Assembly: GCF_007786445.1 (NCBI RefSeq)
Contig: NZ_VNJI01000006.1
Span: forward strand, 124,001 to 188,000
Source: Paenibacillus cremeus
Lineage (GTDB): Bacteria; Bacillota; Bacilli; Paenibacillales; NBRC-103111
Direction: 5' to 3'
DNA length: 64,000 nucleotides
Part shown: positions 8,431-17,814 of the stretch, piece after piece
Numbering within the stretch: position 1 is the first letter of the stretch
Layout of the letters: each line of letters begins with the position of its first letter
The notes under the pieces: model-generated
What the model was told of the DNA's origin: nothing
What the model saw: only the letters and a program-made list of their open reading frames with translations
Database searches by the model: none
Position numbers and translations under genes: made by a program

Positions 8431-10692
8431 TCAATGCTTCTTCTTGCCTGGGCCGCCATGCGGATCTTTATCCTTCGGCGAGTCCACCCCGCGGCCGGGG
8501 GCCTGCTGAAATTGTTGAAGCTGCTGTCTCGCTTGGGCAGAGGCCGCCTGAGCTTGGGCCTGCGCCTGAACCTGGGCCTGGGCTTGCCGGATTTCCTCCG
8601 GCACCGGGAAGCCGGCGACGGGCGCATCCTTGAGCGACCGGGTCATGATTTCCCGGAAAAGCAGTGCCGGCACCGCCCCGCCTGAGGTGGTAAGGTAGTG
8701 CTTCTTGTCGGTCTGGTCATAGCCGAGCCAGATCGCGGCGGTCAGCTCCGGTGTGAAGCCGACGAACCAGGCGTCCTTCGCGACGTTGCCGCTGATCCCG
8801 GCGTATTCCGCGGTGGCCGGCAGCTGCGTCGTGCCGGATTTGCCGGCGACGGGGCGGCCTGGGATCGCCGCGGTCCCCCCCGAGCCCGACGCGACGACGT
8901 CCTGCAGCAGCGTCGTCAGCGTATAGGCCGTGGCCGACGACGTCAGCTGCGCCGGCTGAGGCCCTGCCTCGACCAAGGGGACGCCGTCCTTGGTCGTAAT
9001 CTTCGTGATGGCATGCGCCGGCTGCATCACGCCAAGGTTGGCGATGGCGCCGTAGGCCTGCGCCATCTGCAAGGGCGAGACGCCCTCGGACAGCCCTCCG
9101 AGGGCGATGCTGAGGCTGCGGTCGGCCTTCGGCAGGCTGATGCCCGCCCGGCGCACGAAGTCCATCCCTGCATCGATGCCGATCTCGTTCAGCAGCCAGA
9201 CGGCGGGGATGTTCCAGGAGCTCTCGAGCGCCTCCCGCATCGAAACGCTGCCCCGAGTCCGACCGTCCCAATCCTTGGGCTGGTAGCCGCTGATGTTGAG
9301 CTCGCCGTCATAGAGCGTCGAGTCGGGCGTATACCCGCGCTCGAGCGCCGGGCCGTAGACGGCCAGCGGCTTGAACGCCGAGCCCGGCTGGCGCTTCAGC
9401 TCGGTCGCGCGGTTGAAGCCGCGGTACACGGTTTCGCCGCGCCCGCCCACGAGTGCCTTCACGCCGCCCGTGTGCTGGTCGAGCACGATCGCGCCGCTTT
9501 GCACCAGCTGATCCGCGGGGCTCGCGGGGAACAGCGCGTCGTTATGGTACACGTCCTCCGCTGCTTTCTGCACGTTCGTGTCCATGGTGGTGTAGATGCG
9601 CAGGCCCTGGGTCAGAATCTGCTGCTCCGTGAAGCCGTACAGCCGCTCCGCCTCGTCCATGACATAATCGACATAGGCCGGGTGGGTGCCCTTAAGCGAC
9701 TCGCCCTGGCTCGGCTTCAGCGTGATGGGCGTGGCTACGGCCTGCGCGTAAGCGGAGTCGCTGATGAAATTCTGCTCCTTCATCAGCGACAAGACGAGAT
9801 TGCGGCGCTCCAGTGCTTTATCCGGGTGCTTCGCCGGAGAATACGTGCTGGGCGCCTTCGGCAGCCCGGCCAGCATCGCCGCTTCGGGCAGCGTCAGCTG
9901 CTCCACCGGCTTGCCGAAGTACTGCTGCGCTGCACCCTCCACGCCCCAACGGCCTTCGCCGAAGTAGATGCTGTTGAAATACAGCTCCAAAATTTCATCC
10001 TTGGAATACGTAAAATTAATTTTGATCGCGTAGCCGAGCTCCTTGAACTTCCGGTCAAACGACTTGTCGGAGTCCAAAAACAAATTTTTCGCGAGCTGCT
10101 GGGTAATGGTGCTGCCGCCTTCCTTCATCGTTCCGGCCTTCACATCCCGCAGCACGGCGCGGCCGATCGACCACAGGTCGAAGCCGGCATGGTCATAAAA
10201 CCGCCGATCCTCCGTCGCGATGACTGCGTTGCGCAGATCGACGGGGATCTGGTTCAGGCTGACCGGGACGATCGTGGACGAGGACAGCTGCGAGACCGGC
10301 TGGCCAGTGGCGTCCATCACGAACGACGGCTCCGGCAGCGGATGCTCCAGCTTGCTGATGTCCAGCCCGCGTACCCATTGCGCGGACAGCCCGAGCCCGG
10401 CGGCGCAGCCGACCGTGAGCAGCGCCAGCGCCCACACCAGCGGGCGGCGCCACGTGCGCCTGCGTGACGGCGGTGCCGCCGCCTCCGGCACGCCGGTACC
10501 CGCAGCGGCGGGCTCAGACCGCCCGCTGGCCGCGAGGACCCACGCGGTGCGGCTTTCCGCTGCCTGCTTCGGCGACCTCGGCCCGCTTCCAGCGCTATGT
10601 CTTCCAGGCGCATCGAACCCGCGGGGCGACTCTGCCGTCCGCTGTGCGCGGCGCGGCTCTCCGGAGGGCTCCCGGACGATCCTGATCCTCAT
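8431..10692 (-). CDS. Class A penicillin-binding protein (PBP1a family)
   Basis: The 753-residue bifunctional peptidoglycan synthase has a Pro/Arg-rich cytoplasmic tail (~1-80), one membrane helix (~84-104), a GT51 glycosyltransferase domain (EDRRFYDHAGFD ~160, GGSTITQQLAKN) and a transpeptidase domain. The transpeptidase has the SxxK serine in GSAFK (~439), an SWN box and KSGTT (~617). It polymerises and crosslinks lipid II outside the membrane. The C-terminus is low complexity, with Gln-Ala repeats and a KKKH end. ATG 10692 has AAGGAGG ~9 bases upstream. A second class A PBP (pbpG) is encoded at 47.8-49.8 kb. Confidence 0.95.
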   Translation of the reverse strand: MRIRIVREPSGEPRRAQRTAESPRGFDAPGRHSAGSGPRSPKQAAESRTAWVLAASGRSEPAAAGTGVPEAAAPPSRRRTWRRPLVWALALLTVGCAAGLGLSAQWVRGLDISKLEHPLPEPSFVMDATGQPVSQLSSSTIVPVSLNQIPVDLRNAVIATEDRRFYDHAGFDLWSIGRAVLRDVKAGTMKEGGSTITQQLAKNLFLDSDKSFDRKFKELGYAIKINFTYSKDEILELYFNSIYFGEGRWGVEGAAQQYFGKPVEQLTLPEAAMLAGLPKAPSTYSPAKHPDKALERRNLVLSLMKEQNFISDSAYAQAVATPITLKPSQGESLKGTHPAYVDYVMDEAERLYGFTEQQILTQGLRIYTTMDTNVQKAAEDVYHNDALFPASPADQLVQSGAIVLDQHTGGVKALVGGRGETVYRGFNRATELKRQPGSAFKPLAVYGPALERGYTPDSTLYDGELNISGYQPKDWDGRTRGSVSMREALESSWNIPAVWLLNEIGIDAGMDFVRRAGISLPKADRSLSIALGGLSEGVSPLQMAQAYGAIANLGVMQPAHAITKITTKDGVPLVEAGPQPAQLTSSATAYTLTTLLQDVVASGSGGTAAIPGRPVAGKSGTTQLPATAEYAGISGNVAKDAWFVGFTPELTAAIWLGYDQTDKKHYLTTSGGAVPALLFREIMTRSLKDAPVAGFPVPEEIRQAQAQVQAQAQAQAASAQARQQLQQFQQAPGRGVDSPKDKDPHGGPGKKKH

Positions 10693-10838
10693 AGGCTAAC
10701 CGCCTCCTTTTATCTATACATGCCCTGTGCTTGCTCAAAAAAAGATCATCAGTTAACTTATTCGAGACTGCCAATGCGTTTGTGCAGGTTGACAAGTCAA
10801 AATGACCGTAAAATGGGACTTAAATTGCTAGCCAACTT

Positions 10839-10867
10839 TTGGCAATCCCTAAGGCTCGTGCTATAAT
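10839..10867 (+). promoter_or_regulatory. Sigma-A promoter of rluF
   Basis: TTGGCA (10839-10844) and TATAAT (10862-10867) are separated by exactly 17 bases, close to the perfect consensus. Transcription would begin near 10874, which rules out start codons further upstream. Confidence 0.85.
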
Positions 10868-10910
10868 GTGGGCGAATACCTATCATGAGGCGTGCGGAGT
10901 GAAGAAACTT

Positions 10911-11612
10911 ATGCGGATCAACAAATATATTAGCGAAACGGGCATGTGCTCCCGGCGCGAGGTCGATAAATGGATTGAGAGCGGCCGCATTACCATTAAC
11001 GGCAAGCGGGCGGAGCTGGGCAGCCAGGTGGAGGAAGGCGACGAGGTGCGAGTGGATGGAAAGCTCGTGGGCGAGCACAAATCGCATGTCTATATTGCGC
11101 TCAATAAACCGGTGGGCATTACCAGTACGACGGAGCAGCATGTGCGGGGCAATATCGTTGATTTTGTCGGGCATCGGGAGCGGATTTTTCCGATTGGGCG
11201 GCTGGATAAAGATTCCGAGGGGCTGATCCTGCTAACGAACGACGGGGATATTGTCAATAAAATTTTACGAGCGGAGAACGATCACGAAAAGGAGTACATC
11301 GTAACCGTTGATAAGCCGATTACGCAGCTGTTTCTTCAGGGGATGGCGGGGGGAGTCAAAATTCTCGGTACGATGACCAATCCTTGCCGGGTGTACCGGA
11401 TGGACGAGCGGGTGTTCCGCATCATCCTGACCCAAGGGCTGAACCGGCAAATTCGCCGGATGTGCGCCGCCTTCGGCTACGAGGTGCGACGGCTCAAGCG
11501 GGTGCGCATCATGAACATCAAGCTGGCGGGGCTTCCGACAGGCAAGTGGCGGGATTTAACCCCGCAGGAGCTCGACGAACTGATGCAGCGGACCGGGCAT
11601 TACCCCGGTTAA
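10911..11612 (+). CDS. rluF: 23S rRNA pseudouridine synthase RluF family
   Basis: The 233-residue product has an N-terminal S4 RNA-binding domain ([21 protein letters not shown]) and the RsuA/RluB/E/F catalytic domain with [17 protein letters not shown], where the Asp of GRLD is the catalytic residue. It then has [17 protein letters not shown], the conserved RNA-contact motif. It would isomerise a uridine of 23S rRNA to pseudouridine. GTG 10899 is an alternative start four codons upstream; ATG 10911 gives the usual family N-terminus. The 3' end overlaps the convergent response regulator gene by 4 bases, with no separate terminator. Confidence 0.9.
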   Translation: MRINKYISETGMCSRREVDKWIESGRITINGKRAELGSQVEEGDEVRVDGKLVGEHKSHVYIALNKPVGITSTTEQHVRGNIVDFVGHRERIFPIGRLDKDSEGLILLTNDGDIVNKILRAENDHEKEYIVTVDKPITQLFLQGMAGGVKILGTMTNPCRVYRMDERVFRIILTQGLNRQIRRMCAAFGYEVRRLKRVRIMNIKLAGLPTGKWRDLTPQELDELMQRTGHYPG

Positions 11613-12304
11613 TTCGCGTTGAATTTATATCCGATTCCACGAACGGTGTGAACATACCTCGGCTCGGCCGGGTTCGTTTCAATTTTCTTGCGCAGGTTGC
11701 TGATGTGGACGAGAAGCGTGCGCGTATCGCCGTTGCTGTCTACGCCCCAGGTCATTTTGTATAGCTGCTCCAGGGAGAGCACCTTGCCGGGCGCCTTCGC
11801 CAGGTGCAGCAGCAGATCGAATTCCTTGGAGGAGAGGGGCGCGAGCTGCCCGTCCACCTTCACGGAGCGGCTGATCAGATCAACCTCCAGCCCCGGAAAA
11901 TGCAAATGCTGCGACTCTTCCTTATGCTGCTCCAGCAGCTGGATGCGGCGCAAATGTGCTTTAACGCGGGCGACCAGCTGGCCTGGGCTGAACGGCTTGG
12001 TAATGTAGTCGTCCCCGCCGATGCTGAAGCCCAGAATGATGTCCATATCCTCGCTTTTACAGCTCAAGAACAAAATCGGCGTGCTGTATGACTTGCGCAG
12101 CTGGCGGCACACCTCAATCCCGTCCATGCCGGGCAGCGAAATGTCGAGAATGACCAGATCCGGCCGATGCTCCGCCACCATCTCGAGCGCCTCCGCGCCA
12201 TTGCTGGAGCACAGCACCTCGTACCCTTCCTTTTTCAGATACAAGCTGATCAATTCGATGATTTCCGCTTCATCATCAACGAGTAATATGGTTTCACCAG
12301 ACAT
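11609..12304 (-). CDS. OmpR/PhoB-family response regulator
   Basis: The product has 231 residues, with a receiver domain (LVDDEAE acidic pocket, phosphoacceptor Asp ~54 in [12 protein letters not shown], switch Ser/Lys in FLSCKSE and [10 protein letters not shown]) and a C-terminal winged helix (~133-228, ending [11 protein letters not shown]). It is a DNA-binding transcription factor. The start at 12304 has TTGGAGGG ~9 bases upstream. It is divergent from the histidine kinase gene at 12385, separated by 80 bases, and the two are very likely partners. Their divergent order is less usual than an operon and allows self-control from the shared region. Confidence 0.9.
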   Translation of the reverse strand: MSGETILLVDDEAEIIELISLYLKKEGYEVLCSSNGAEALEMVAEHRPDLVILDISLPGMDGIEVCRQLRKSYSTPILFLSCKSEDMDIILGFSIGGDDYITKPFSPGQLVARVKAHLRRIQLLEQHKEESQHLHFPGLEVDLISRSVKVDGQLAPLSSKEFDLLLHLAKAPGKVLSLEQLYKMTWGVDSNGDTRTLLVHISNLRKKIETNPAEPRYVHTVRGIGYKFNAN

Positions 12305-12384
12305 CGATTTTACCCTCCAAAAGCTGCTCTACGGCTGTATGTTTTTTCCGTTTCCAAATGTCGACGGTTTGCGTTAGGATAAAG

Positions 12385-14550
12385 ATGGAATATACGTTTG
12401 GAAAATGCAGAAGGAATGTGATACCGATTTCCAGAATCTCAATCTATTATAAATCGATCGGGTTAGTTTTTGCTATAGTTTTCTTTATGTCGATACTGGC
12501 CGGCTGCGGGATTCAGGACCCATCGTCCAAGCCGCAGGCGGTTCAAGGCCAGCTCGAGCTGGGCGATTATCAATTGGAGCAGGACGGTCCGCTGGAGCTG
12601 AACGGAGAATGGAGCTTCTATTGGAAGCAGCTGCTGACGCCTGATCAGCTGAATGGAAGCGAGCCGGCAAGCCCTGAAACACTCATTTCGCTGCCGGGCT
12701 CTTGGAACGGCCTGGAGACGGGAGAGGGCCCGGCGAGCGGGACCGGCTTCGGTACCTATCACCTGCGGGTGCATCTTCAGGATCAGGCGCCTCAGCTTGG
12801 GATCAAGCTTCCATACATCCGCACGGCCTATCGGCTCTGGGTGGACGGGAAGGAGGTGGCGTTCAGCGGGAAGGTTGGTGATAGCCCGGACACCGCCCAA
12901 AGCCAATATACGCTGCATAGGATTGAAGTGAATCCGACGGGGCCATGGCTGGACCTCGTCATTCAGGTTTCCAACTTCGATCACCGTCTCGGCGGCATCT
13001 GGAATCCGATTATTCTCGGCACGTCGGATCAAATTAATACGATGAACCGCAATAAGGTCGGGCTCGAGCTGCTCGTGATCGGCAGTTTGTTAGCGATCTG
13101 GCTGCATCATGTCGGATTGTTCGTGCTGCGTCGGAAGGAGAAGGGCTCGCTCTATTTCGGAATGTTTTGTTTCTTCATCGGTGTGCATGCAGCCTTTACG
13201 GGGGAGGGTGCGATCTATTGCTTTTTTCCCAAATTTAACTGGCTGACGGCCACACGCATTGAATATACCTGCTTATATTTGGCGGTACCGACCGTGCTGC
13301 TGTTTGTGTATACGCTGTTCCCGCTGGAGGTCAATCGGAAGTTTATTCGCTGGGTGCAGCTGATTGCTGCCTTATTCACGCTGTCCACGCTGGTCGTTCC
13401 AGCGCCTTGGTTTACGTATGGACCCCTGGGCTTCGATGTGCTCACGCTGGCGGGCTGCGTTTATCTCGTAGTCGGCTTAGGCCGGGCGCTGCTGCGCGGG
13501 AGGGAAGGGGCACTCTATGCGGTGGCCGGCTTCGGCGCTTATGTGACGACGGTCAGCTTGGATGTGTTGTACTATAATCAATTGGCCCCGGTGGGGGATT
13601 TGTCGTTCTACGGCCTGCTGGGCTGCGTGTTTATGACCGGCTTTATCTTGAGCTCGAAGCAGACGAAGGCGTCCATGGCCGTCGAAACGCTGTCGCGCCA
13701 GCTGCGGGAGCTGAATATCGGGCTGGAGGCAAAAATCCGGGAGCGGACGGCAGAGCTCGAGCGGATCAACAGCAGTCTGGAGAAAATGAATGAGGACCTG
13801 GCCCGAATGGAAACGTCCCGGCGGCACTTGCTCAGCAACATTTCGCACGATTTGGGCACGCCGATGACGCTCATTCAAGGCTATGTGGAGGCGCTGATCG
13901 ACGGCGTCGTTTCGCAGTCCGAGCAGCAGCATAAATATTTGAAGCTCATCCATACGCGCATCACCGGACTGAACCGGCTGATCGCCGATTTGTTTCAGCT
14001 GTCCAAGCTGGAAGCGCGCCAGCTGCAGTTCGATATTCATCCGATGTCCGTGGAGGAGTTCGCCCGCCACTTCAATGAGCGGTATGAGCTGGAGGTCACA
14101 GGGGCCGGACTGCGCTTCGCGACGGAGACGCATGTGCTGCAATCGAAGGAAAATCTTCAGGGGATCGTTCATATGGATGTGAACCGGATCGATCAGGTGC
14201 TGACGAACATTATCTACAATGCCGTCAAGCATACGCCGGAAGGCGGGCTCATTCAGCTGCAAATTATCGTCGACCGGCATTCGCTGGTGGTACAGGTGCA
14301 GGACAGCGGCTCGGGGATTGACCCGGAGGATTTGCCGTACATCTTCGACCGCTTCTACAAAAAAGACAAATCCCGCAACACGTCGGGCGGTGGCAGCGGG
14401 CTGGGGCTGGCGATCGCCAAGGAGATCATCGACTATCATGGCGGACGCATTTGGGCGCAGAGCCGTATGGGACAAGGGGCATGCCTGGCGTTTATGCTGC
14501 CGCTGGAGCTGCCGACCGCGGACCGGCTAAGACCGGGCTCATCCGCTTAG
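12385..14550 (+). CDS. Sensor histidine kinase with extracellular DISMED-like and 7TM domains
   Basis: The ~721-residue protein has a basic N-terminus and a hydrophobic stretch ending in LAGCG, which looks like a lipobox (Cys ~40). An extracellular beta-sandwich domain follows (LNGEWSFYWKQLL, typical of 7TMR-DISM kinases), then seven membrane helices (~225-425), a coiled coil and the kinase core. The core has the phospho-His in NISHDLGTPMT (~488), N box NIIYNAVKHTPEGG, DSGSGIDPEDL, FDRFYKKD and GSGLGLAIAKEI. It probably senses an extracellular ligand or the envelope and phosphorylates the divergent regulator. ATG 12385 is chosen because AGGATAAAG precedes it. Confidence 0.88.
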   Translation: MEYTFGKCRRNVIPISRISIYYKSIGLVFAIVFFMSILAGCGIQDPSSKPQAVQGQLELGDYQLEQDGPLELNGEWSFYWKQLLTPDQLNGSEPASPETLISLPGSWNGLETGEGPASGTGFGTYHLRVHLQDQAPQLGIKLPYIRTAYRLWVDGKEVAFSGKVGDSPDTAQSQYTLHRIEVNPTGPWLDLVIQVSNFDHRLGGIWNPIILGTSDQINTMNRNKVGLELLVIGSLLAIWLHHVGLFVLRRKEKGSLYFGMFCFFIGVHAAFTGEGAIYCFFPKFNWLTATRIEYTCLYLAVPTVLLFVYTLFPLEVNRKFIRWVQLIAALFTLSTLVVPAPWFTYGPLGFDVLTLAGCVYLVVGLGRALLRGREGALYAVAGFGAYVTTVSLDVLYYNQLAPVGDLSFYGLLGCVFMTGFILSSKQTKASMAVETLSRQLRELNIGLEAKIRERTAELERINSSLEKMNEDLARMETSRRHLLSNISHDLGTPMTLIQGYVEALIDGVVSQSEQQHKYLKLIHTRITGLNRLIADLFQLSKLEARQLQFDIHPMSVEEFARHFNERYELEVTGAGLRFATETHVLQSKENLQGIVHMDVNRIDQVLTNIIYNAVKHTPEGGLIQLQIIVDRHSLVVQVQDSGSGIDPEDLPYIFDRFYKKDKSRNTSGGGSGLGLAIAKEIIDYHGGRIWAQSRMGQGACLAFMLPLELPTADRLRPGSSA

Positions 14551-14557
14551 CCCGGCC

Positions 14558-15439
14558 CTACGGCCGCAGCGAGCTGCGGTATTCTGTCGGCGAGGTGGCG
14601 TAACGGCGTTTGAACTGTTTGGAGAAGTAGAGCGGATCCTGGAAGCCGACGGACGACGCGATCTGCTCCACGGTCAGCTCAGGCCGCTCCCGCAGCAGAT
14701 GCCGCGCCTTATCCAGCCGCAGCTGCAGAAGGAAGGTTACCGGGGTCAGCCCGGTGTGCTGCTTGAAGAGCGTGGATAAATACGCGCGATTATAGCCGAG
14801 CGTCTCGGCCATGAGCTCGATGGTGATGGGCTCCGCATATTGGGTGGAAAGATATTGAAGCGCCTGCTGCACGATCTGGTCTCCGCCGGATGCTTGCTGC
14901 GGAGCGCTTTTTTGCTGCGGCTGCAGCGCTTCGGCGAACTCGGCGAGCAAGAGCTGCAGGCTGCCGCCGGCCTTGAGGCCTGCGCCGGCGGTCCGGGTCT
15001 GGAAGGCGCGCTGCACCTGGTGGAAGAGCAAGGGGATGTGGCGGCGCCGGCCCGTATGCACGATCGGCTGCTTCGAGCTCAGTCCGATCTCTTGGAGCAT
15101 GGCGGCGGCCTCAGACCCTTCAAAGGCGATCCAGTGGTAATGCCAAGGGTCCTCGAGGTCGGCCATATAATTGATCAGCTTGCCCGGCTCGATCAGGAAG
15201 CTGTCGCCGGCGCCCAGCTGGTAGGTTTGGCCGAGGCAGGTATAAACGCCTTTTCCGGACACAATATGGTGAAGCAGGTAATAGTCGACCACCTTGGGAC
15301 CTGGCCGGTGTCCGGGCTTCGTTTGGCTGTTGCCGGAAAAAAGCACCGTCAGCCGGCTGTCTTCCTCGTCGGCAGGCGGATGCGGGTTGGACACGACATA
15401 GTAGCTGTCGGGGCGTTTCGGCTCAATGGACGAGGTCAT
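14558..15439 (-). CDS. AraC-family regulator, likely activator of the gal operon
   Basis: The ~293-residue product has a cupin-like ligand-binding N-terminus (YYLLHHIVSGKGVYTC, AGDSFLIEPGKLINY) and two helix-turn-helix motifs at the C-terminus (IELMAETLGYNRAYLSTLFKQ and IASSVGFQDPLYFSKQFKR). It lies back to back with galK, and direct repeats suited to an AraC protein lie in the shared region, so it probably activates galKET in response to galactose or a galactoside. The start at 15439 is set by AAGGAG 9 bases upstream and by the promoter at 15466-15494, which excludes earlier ATGs. It converges on the kinase gene with a 7-base gap. Confidence 0.88.
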   Translation of the reverse strand: MTSSIEPKRPDSYYVVSNPHPPADEEDSRLTVLFSGNSQTKPGHRPGPKVVDYYLLHHIVSGKGVYTCLGQTYQLGAGDSFLIEPGKLINYMADLEDPWHYHWIAFEGSEAAAMLQEIGLSSKQPIVHTGRRRHIPLLFHQVQRAFQTRTAGAGLKAGGSLQLLLAEFAEALQPQQKSAPQQASGGDQIVQQALQYLSTQYAEPITIELMAETLGYNRAYLSTLFKQHTGLTPVTFLLQLRLDKARHLLRERPELTVEQIASSVGFQDPLYFSKQFKRRYATSPTEYRSSLRP

Positions 15440-15465
15440 GGGCGGCAGCTCCTTTTTTTGAACCC

Positions 15466-15494
15466 ATTGTAACTTAAAATCTAACATTTTTCCA
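15466..15494 (-). promoter_or_regulatory. Promoter of the AraC-type regulator gene
   Basis: On the minus strand, TGGAAA (15494-15489) and TACAAT (15471-15466) are 17 bases apart. The -10 is good and the -35 weak. Confidence 0.55.
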
Positions 15495-15545
15495 TGTGGC
15501 TCTGACATCGTTCCATAGCGCTGACGGAAGTGCTCGGGCTATACT
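15491..15545 (+). promoter_or_regulatory. galK promoter with AraC-type direct repeats
   Basis: A TATACT -10 box (15540-15545) lies 41 bases before the galK ATG but has no usable -35, as expected for an activator-dependent promoter. Just upstream are two related half-sites, TCCATGTGGCTCTGAC (15491-15506) and TTCCATAGCGCTGAC (15511-15525). Their CCAT cores are 21 bases apart, two turns of the helix, on the same face. Confidence 0.5.
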
Positions 15546-15585
15546 TAAGGCAAATAAATTAATTCCATTATGAGGTGATTCTATT

Positions 15586-16755
15586 ATGGCGGATATTCAG
15601 GCACTGAAGATGAGGTTTATTGACTTGTATGGGGCGGACAGCGCGCATCCGATTCGCGTATTTCATGCGCCGGGGCGCGTCAACTTGATTGGTGAGCACA
15701 CCGACTACAACGGCGGCTATGTGTTTCCGGCTGCGCTGACCTTTGGGACGGCGCTCTTGATGCGGAAGCGCGATGACGATCAGCTGGGCTTTGCATCGAC
15801 AAATTTCCCGCTGCGCAAACATATTTCCATTCAAGAGCTGACCTACCGCTCCGAGGATGAGTGGATCAACTATCCGAAGGGGATCGCGCACGAGCTGCTG
15901 CAGCGCGGGCTGTCCGTCGGCGGCTACGACATGCTCTACAGCGGCGCCATCCCGAACGGCTCCGGACTGTCTTCCTCGGCTTCGGTCGAAGTCGTAACGG
16001 CGTTCGGTCTGCTGACCATGGAAGGCCATCCGGCGGATAAGGTGGACATCGCACTGCTGTCTCAGAAGACGGAGAACGAATTTATCGGCGTAAACTGCGG
16101 TATCATGGACCAATTCGCGGTAGCGATGGGCAAGAAGGATCACGCGATCCTGCTGATGTGTGACACGCTCGAATACCAGCATGTGCCGTTCGACAGCGGT
16201 GAGTATAAGCTTGTCATCGGCAATACGAACAAAAAGCGCGGGCTGGTCGACTCGGCCTACAACGAACGCCGGGCGCAGTGCGAGCAGGCGGTGCGCGATC
16301 TGCAGGCGAAGTATCCGGAGCTGACGCTGCTGGGGCAGCTGTCGCTGGAGCAGTTCAACGAGTCGCAGCATCTGATCGCAGATGAGACGGTGCGCAAGCG
16401 CGCTCAGCACGTGGTAGAGGAAATCGATCGCGTGCTGCAATCGATGAAGGTGCTGGAGCAAGGCGATTTGGCGGCGTTCGGGCAGCTGATGATCGCCTCC
16501 CACAACTCGCTGCGCGATTTGTATGAAGTGACCGGCCTGGAGCTGGATACGATGGTGGAAGCGGCGCTGCAGGTGCCGGGCGTGCTTGGCTCCCGCATGA
16601 CGGGCGCGGGCTTTGGCGGGTGTACGGTATCGCTGGTACATCAGGACAGCGTCGAGCGGTTTAAGGACGAGGTAGGACGCGTGTATACGGAGAAAACCGG
16701 ACTGAAATCGGACTTCTACGTGTGTACGATTGGCGACGGTGTTGTAGAGCTGTAA
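15586..16755 (+). CDS. galK: Galactokinase
   Basis: This 389-residue GHMP kinase phosphorylates galactose to galactose-1-phosphate, the first step of the Leloir pathway. The signature [17 protein letters not shown] is at ~29-45, the ATP-binding loop [11 protein letters not shown] at ~125 and the C-terminal GAGFGGCTV motif at ~343. The length is normal for the family. The ATG at 15586 follows a GAGGTGATT ribosome binding site. It is the first gene of galK-galE-galT, divergent from the AraC regulator. No dedicated galactose transporter or beta-galactosidase gene is in the cluster. Confidence 0.96.
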   Translation: MADIQALKMRFIDLYGADSAHPIRVFHAPGRVNLIGEHTDYNGGYVFPAALTFGTALLMRKRDDDQLGFASTNFPLRKHISIQELTYRSEDEWINYPKGIAHELLQRGLSVGGYDMLYSGAIPNGSGLSSSASVEVVTAFGLLTMEGHPADKVDIALLSQKTENEFIGVNCGIMDQFAVAMGKKDHAILLMCDTLEYQHVPFDSGEYKLVIGNTNKKRGLVDSAYNERRAQCEQAVRDLQAKYPELTLLGQLSLEQFNESQHLIADETVRKRAQHVVEEIDRVLQSMKVLEQGDLAAFGQLMIASHNSLRDLYEVTGLELDTMVEAALQVPGVLGSRMTGAGFGGCTVSLVHQDSVERFKDEVGRVYTEKTGLKSDFYVCTIGDGVVEL

Positions 16756-16804
16756 AACGGCCTGTGGGCCGATAACGGATAGTGAAACAAAGGAGAGGAT
16801 TCGG

Positions 16805-17797
16805 ATGGCGATTTTAGTAACAGGGGGAGCGGGCTACATCGGCTCCCATACGGTGGCGGAGCTGCTGGCGAGGGGCGAAGACGTAATCGTGGTCGACAAC
16901 CTGCAGCAGGGGCACCGCGAGGCACTGCTCGGCGGTAAGCTGTACGTTGGGGATTTGCGTGACATGGACTTTTTGGACGGTGTGTTTCGAGAGAATCAGG
17001 TGGATGCCGTCATTCATTTTGCGGCGAACTCCTTGGTCGGCGAGAGTATGCAAAACCCCGGCAAGTATTACCACAACAACGTTTACGGAACCCTGTGCCT
17101 GCTGGAAAAAATGAACGAGCATGGCGTGAAAAACATCGTCTTCTCCTCCACCGCGGCCACCTACGGCGAGCCGGAGCAGGTGCCGATCCTGGAGACGGAC
17201 CGGACCCTGCCGACGAATACGTACGGCGAAACCAAGCTGGCAATGGAAAAAATGATGCATTGGTTCGATACCGCCCATGGCATCAAATACGTTTCGCTAC
17301 GTTATTTCAACGCGGCGGGCGCACATGAAGGCGGAGCGATCGGCGAGGACCACGCACCGGAAACGCATCTCGTGCCGATTATCTTGCAAGTGGCGCTGGG
17401 TCAGCGCCCGCACATCTCCATTTTCGGCGATGATTACGCTACCCCGGATGGCACGTGCATCCGCGACTACATTCATGTCAGCGATCTGGCTGATGCGCAC
17501 ATCCTGGCCGTAGAGAAGCTGCGCGCCGGCGGCGCGAGCAGCATTTACAACCTGGGCAACGGCAAAGGCTTTTCGGTCAAAGAAGTGATCGAGATCGCCC
17601 GTCAGGTGACGGGTCACCCGATCCCGGCAGTTGTGGAAGCCCGCCGTGCTGGCGATCCGGCGACGCTGGTTGCCTCCTCGGAGCGCATCCGCGCCGAGCT
17701 GGGCTGGAATCCGAAGCGCGACAGCCTGGAGCAAATCATTGCCTCTGCATGGAACTGGCATCAGAGCCATCCGAGCGGCTATGGTCAACAAGGCTAG
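16805..17797 (+). CDS. galE: UDP-glucose 4-epimerase
   Basis: The 330-residue extended short-chain dehydrogenase interconverts UDP-galactose and UDP-glucose with bound NAD. It has the NAD motif [11 protein letters not shown] at residues 6-16, the catalytic Ser in [10 protein letters not shown] and the YxxxK pair in TYGETKLAM (Tyr ~140). RYFNAAGA and the [17 protein letters not shown] stretch are typical of GalE. The start has AAAGGAGAGG 8 bases upstream. It is the second gene of the gal operon and also supplies UDP-galactose for polysaccharides when galactose is absent. Confidence 0.96.
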   Translation: MAILVTGGAGYIGSHTVAELLARGEDVIVVDNLQQGHREALLGGKLYVGDLRDMDFLDGVFRENQVDAVIHFAANSLVGESMQNPGKYYHNNVYGTLCLLEKMNEHGVKNIVFSSTAATYGEPEQVPILETDRTLPTNTYGETKLAMEKMMHWFDTAHGIKYVSLRYFNAAGAHEGGAIGEDHAPETHLVPIILQVALGQRPHISIFGDDYATPDGTCIRDYIHVSDLADAHILAVEKLRAGGASSIYNLGNGKGFSVKEVIEIARQVTGHPIPAVVEARRAGDPATLVASSERIRAELGWNPKRDSLEQIIASAWNWHQSHPSGYGQQG

Positions 17798-17814
17798 TCA
17801 GGGAGTGATGAGCG

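Noticed and set aside
8431-8600. Short repeats at the PBP 3' end that could look like a repeat array
   Set aside because: They encode a Gln/Ala-rich low-complexity tail in frame; unit length and spacing do not fit a CRISPR array.
8698-10467. A 589-codon open frame on the plus strand opposite the class A PBP gene
   Set aside because: The minus-strand frame has the full PBP motif set; the plus frame has no ribosome binding site and an Arg/Gly-rich composition typical of antisense frames in GC-rich genes.
10788-10799. Inverted repeat TTGACAAGTCAA upstream of rluF as an operator
   Set aside because: Only 5-bp arms, about 40 bases upstream of the -35, with no regulator nearby; too short to support.
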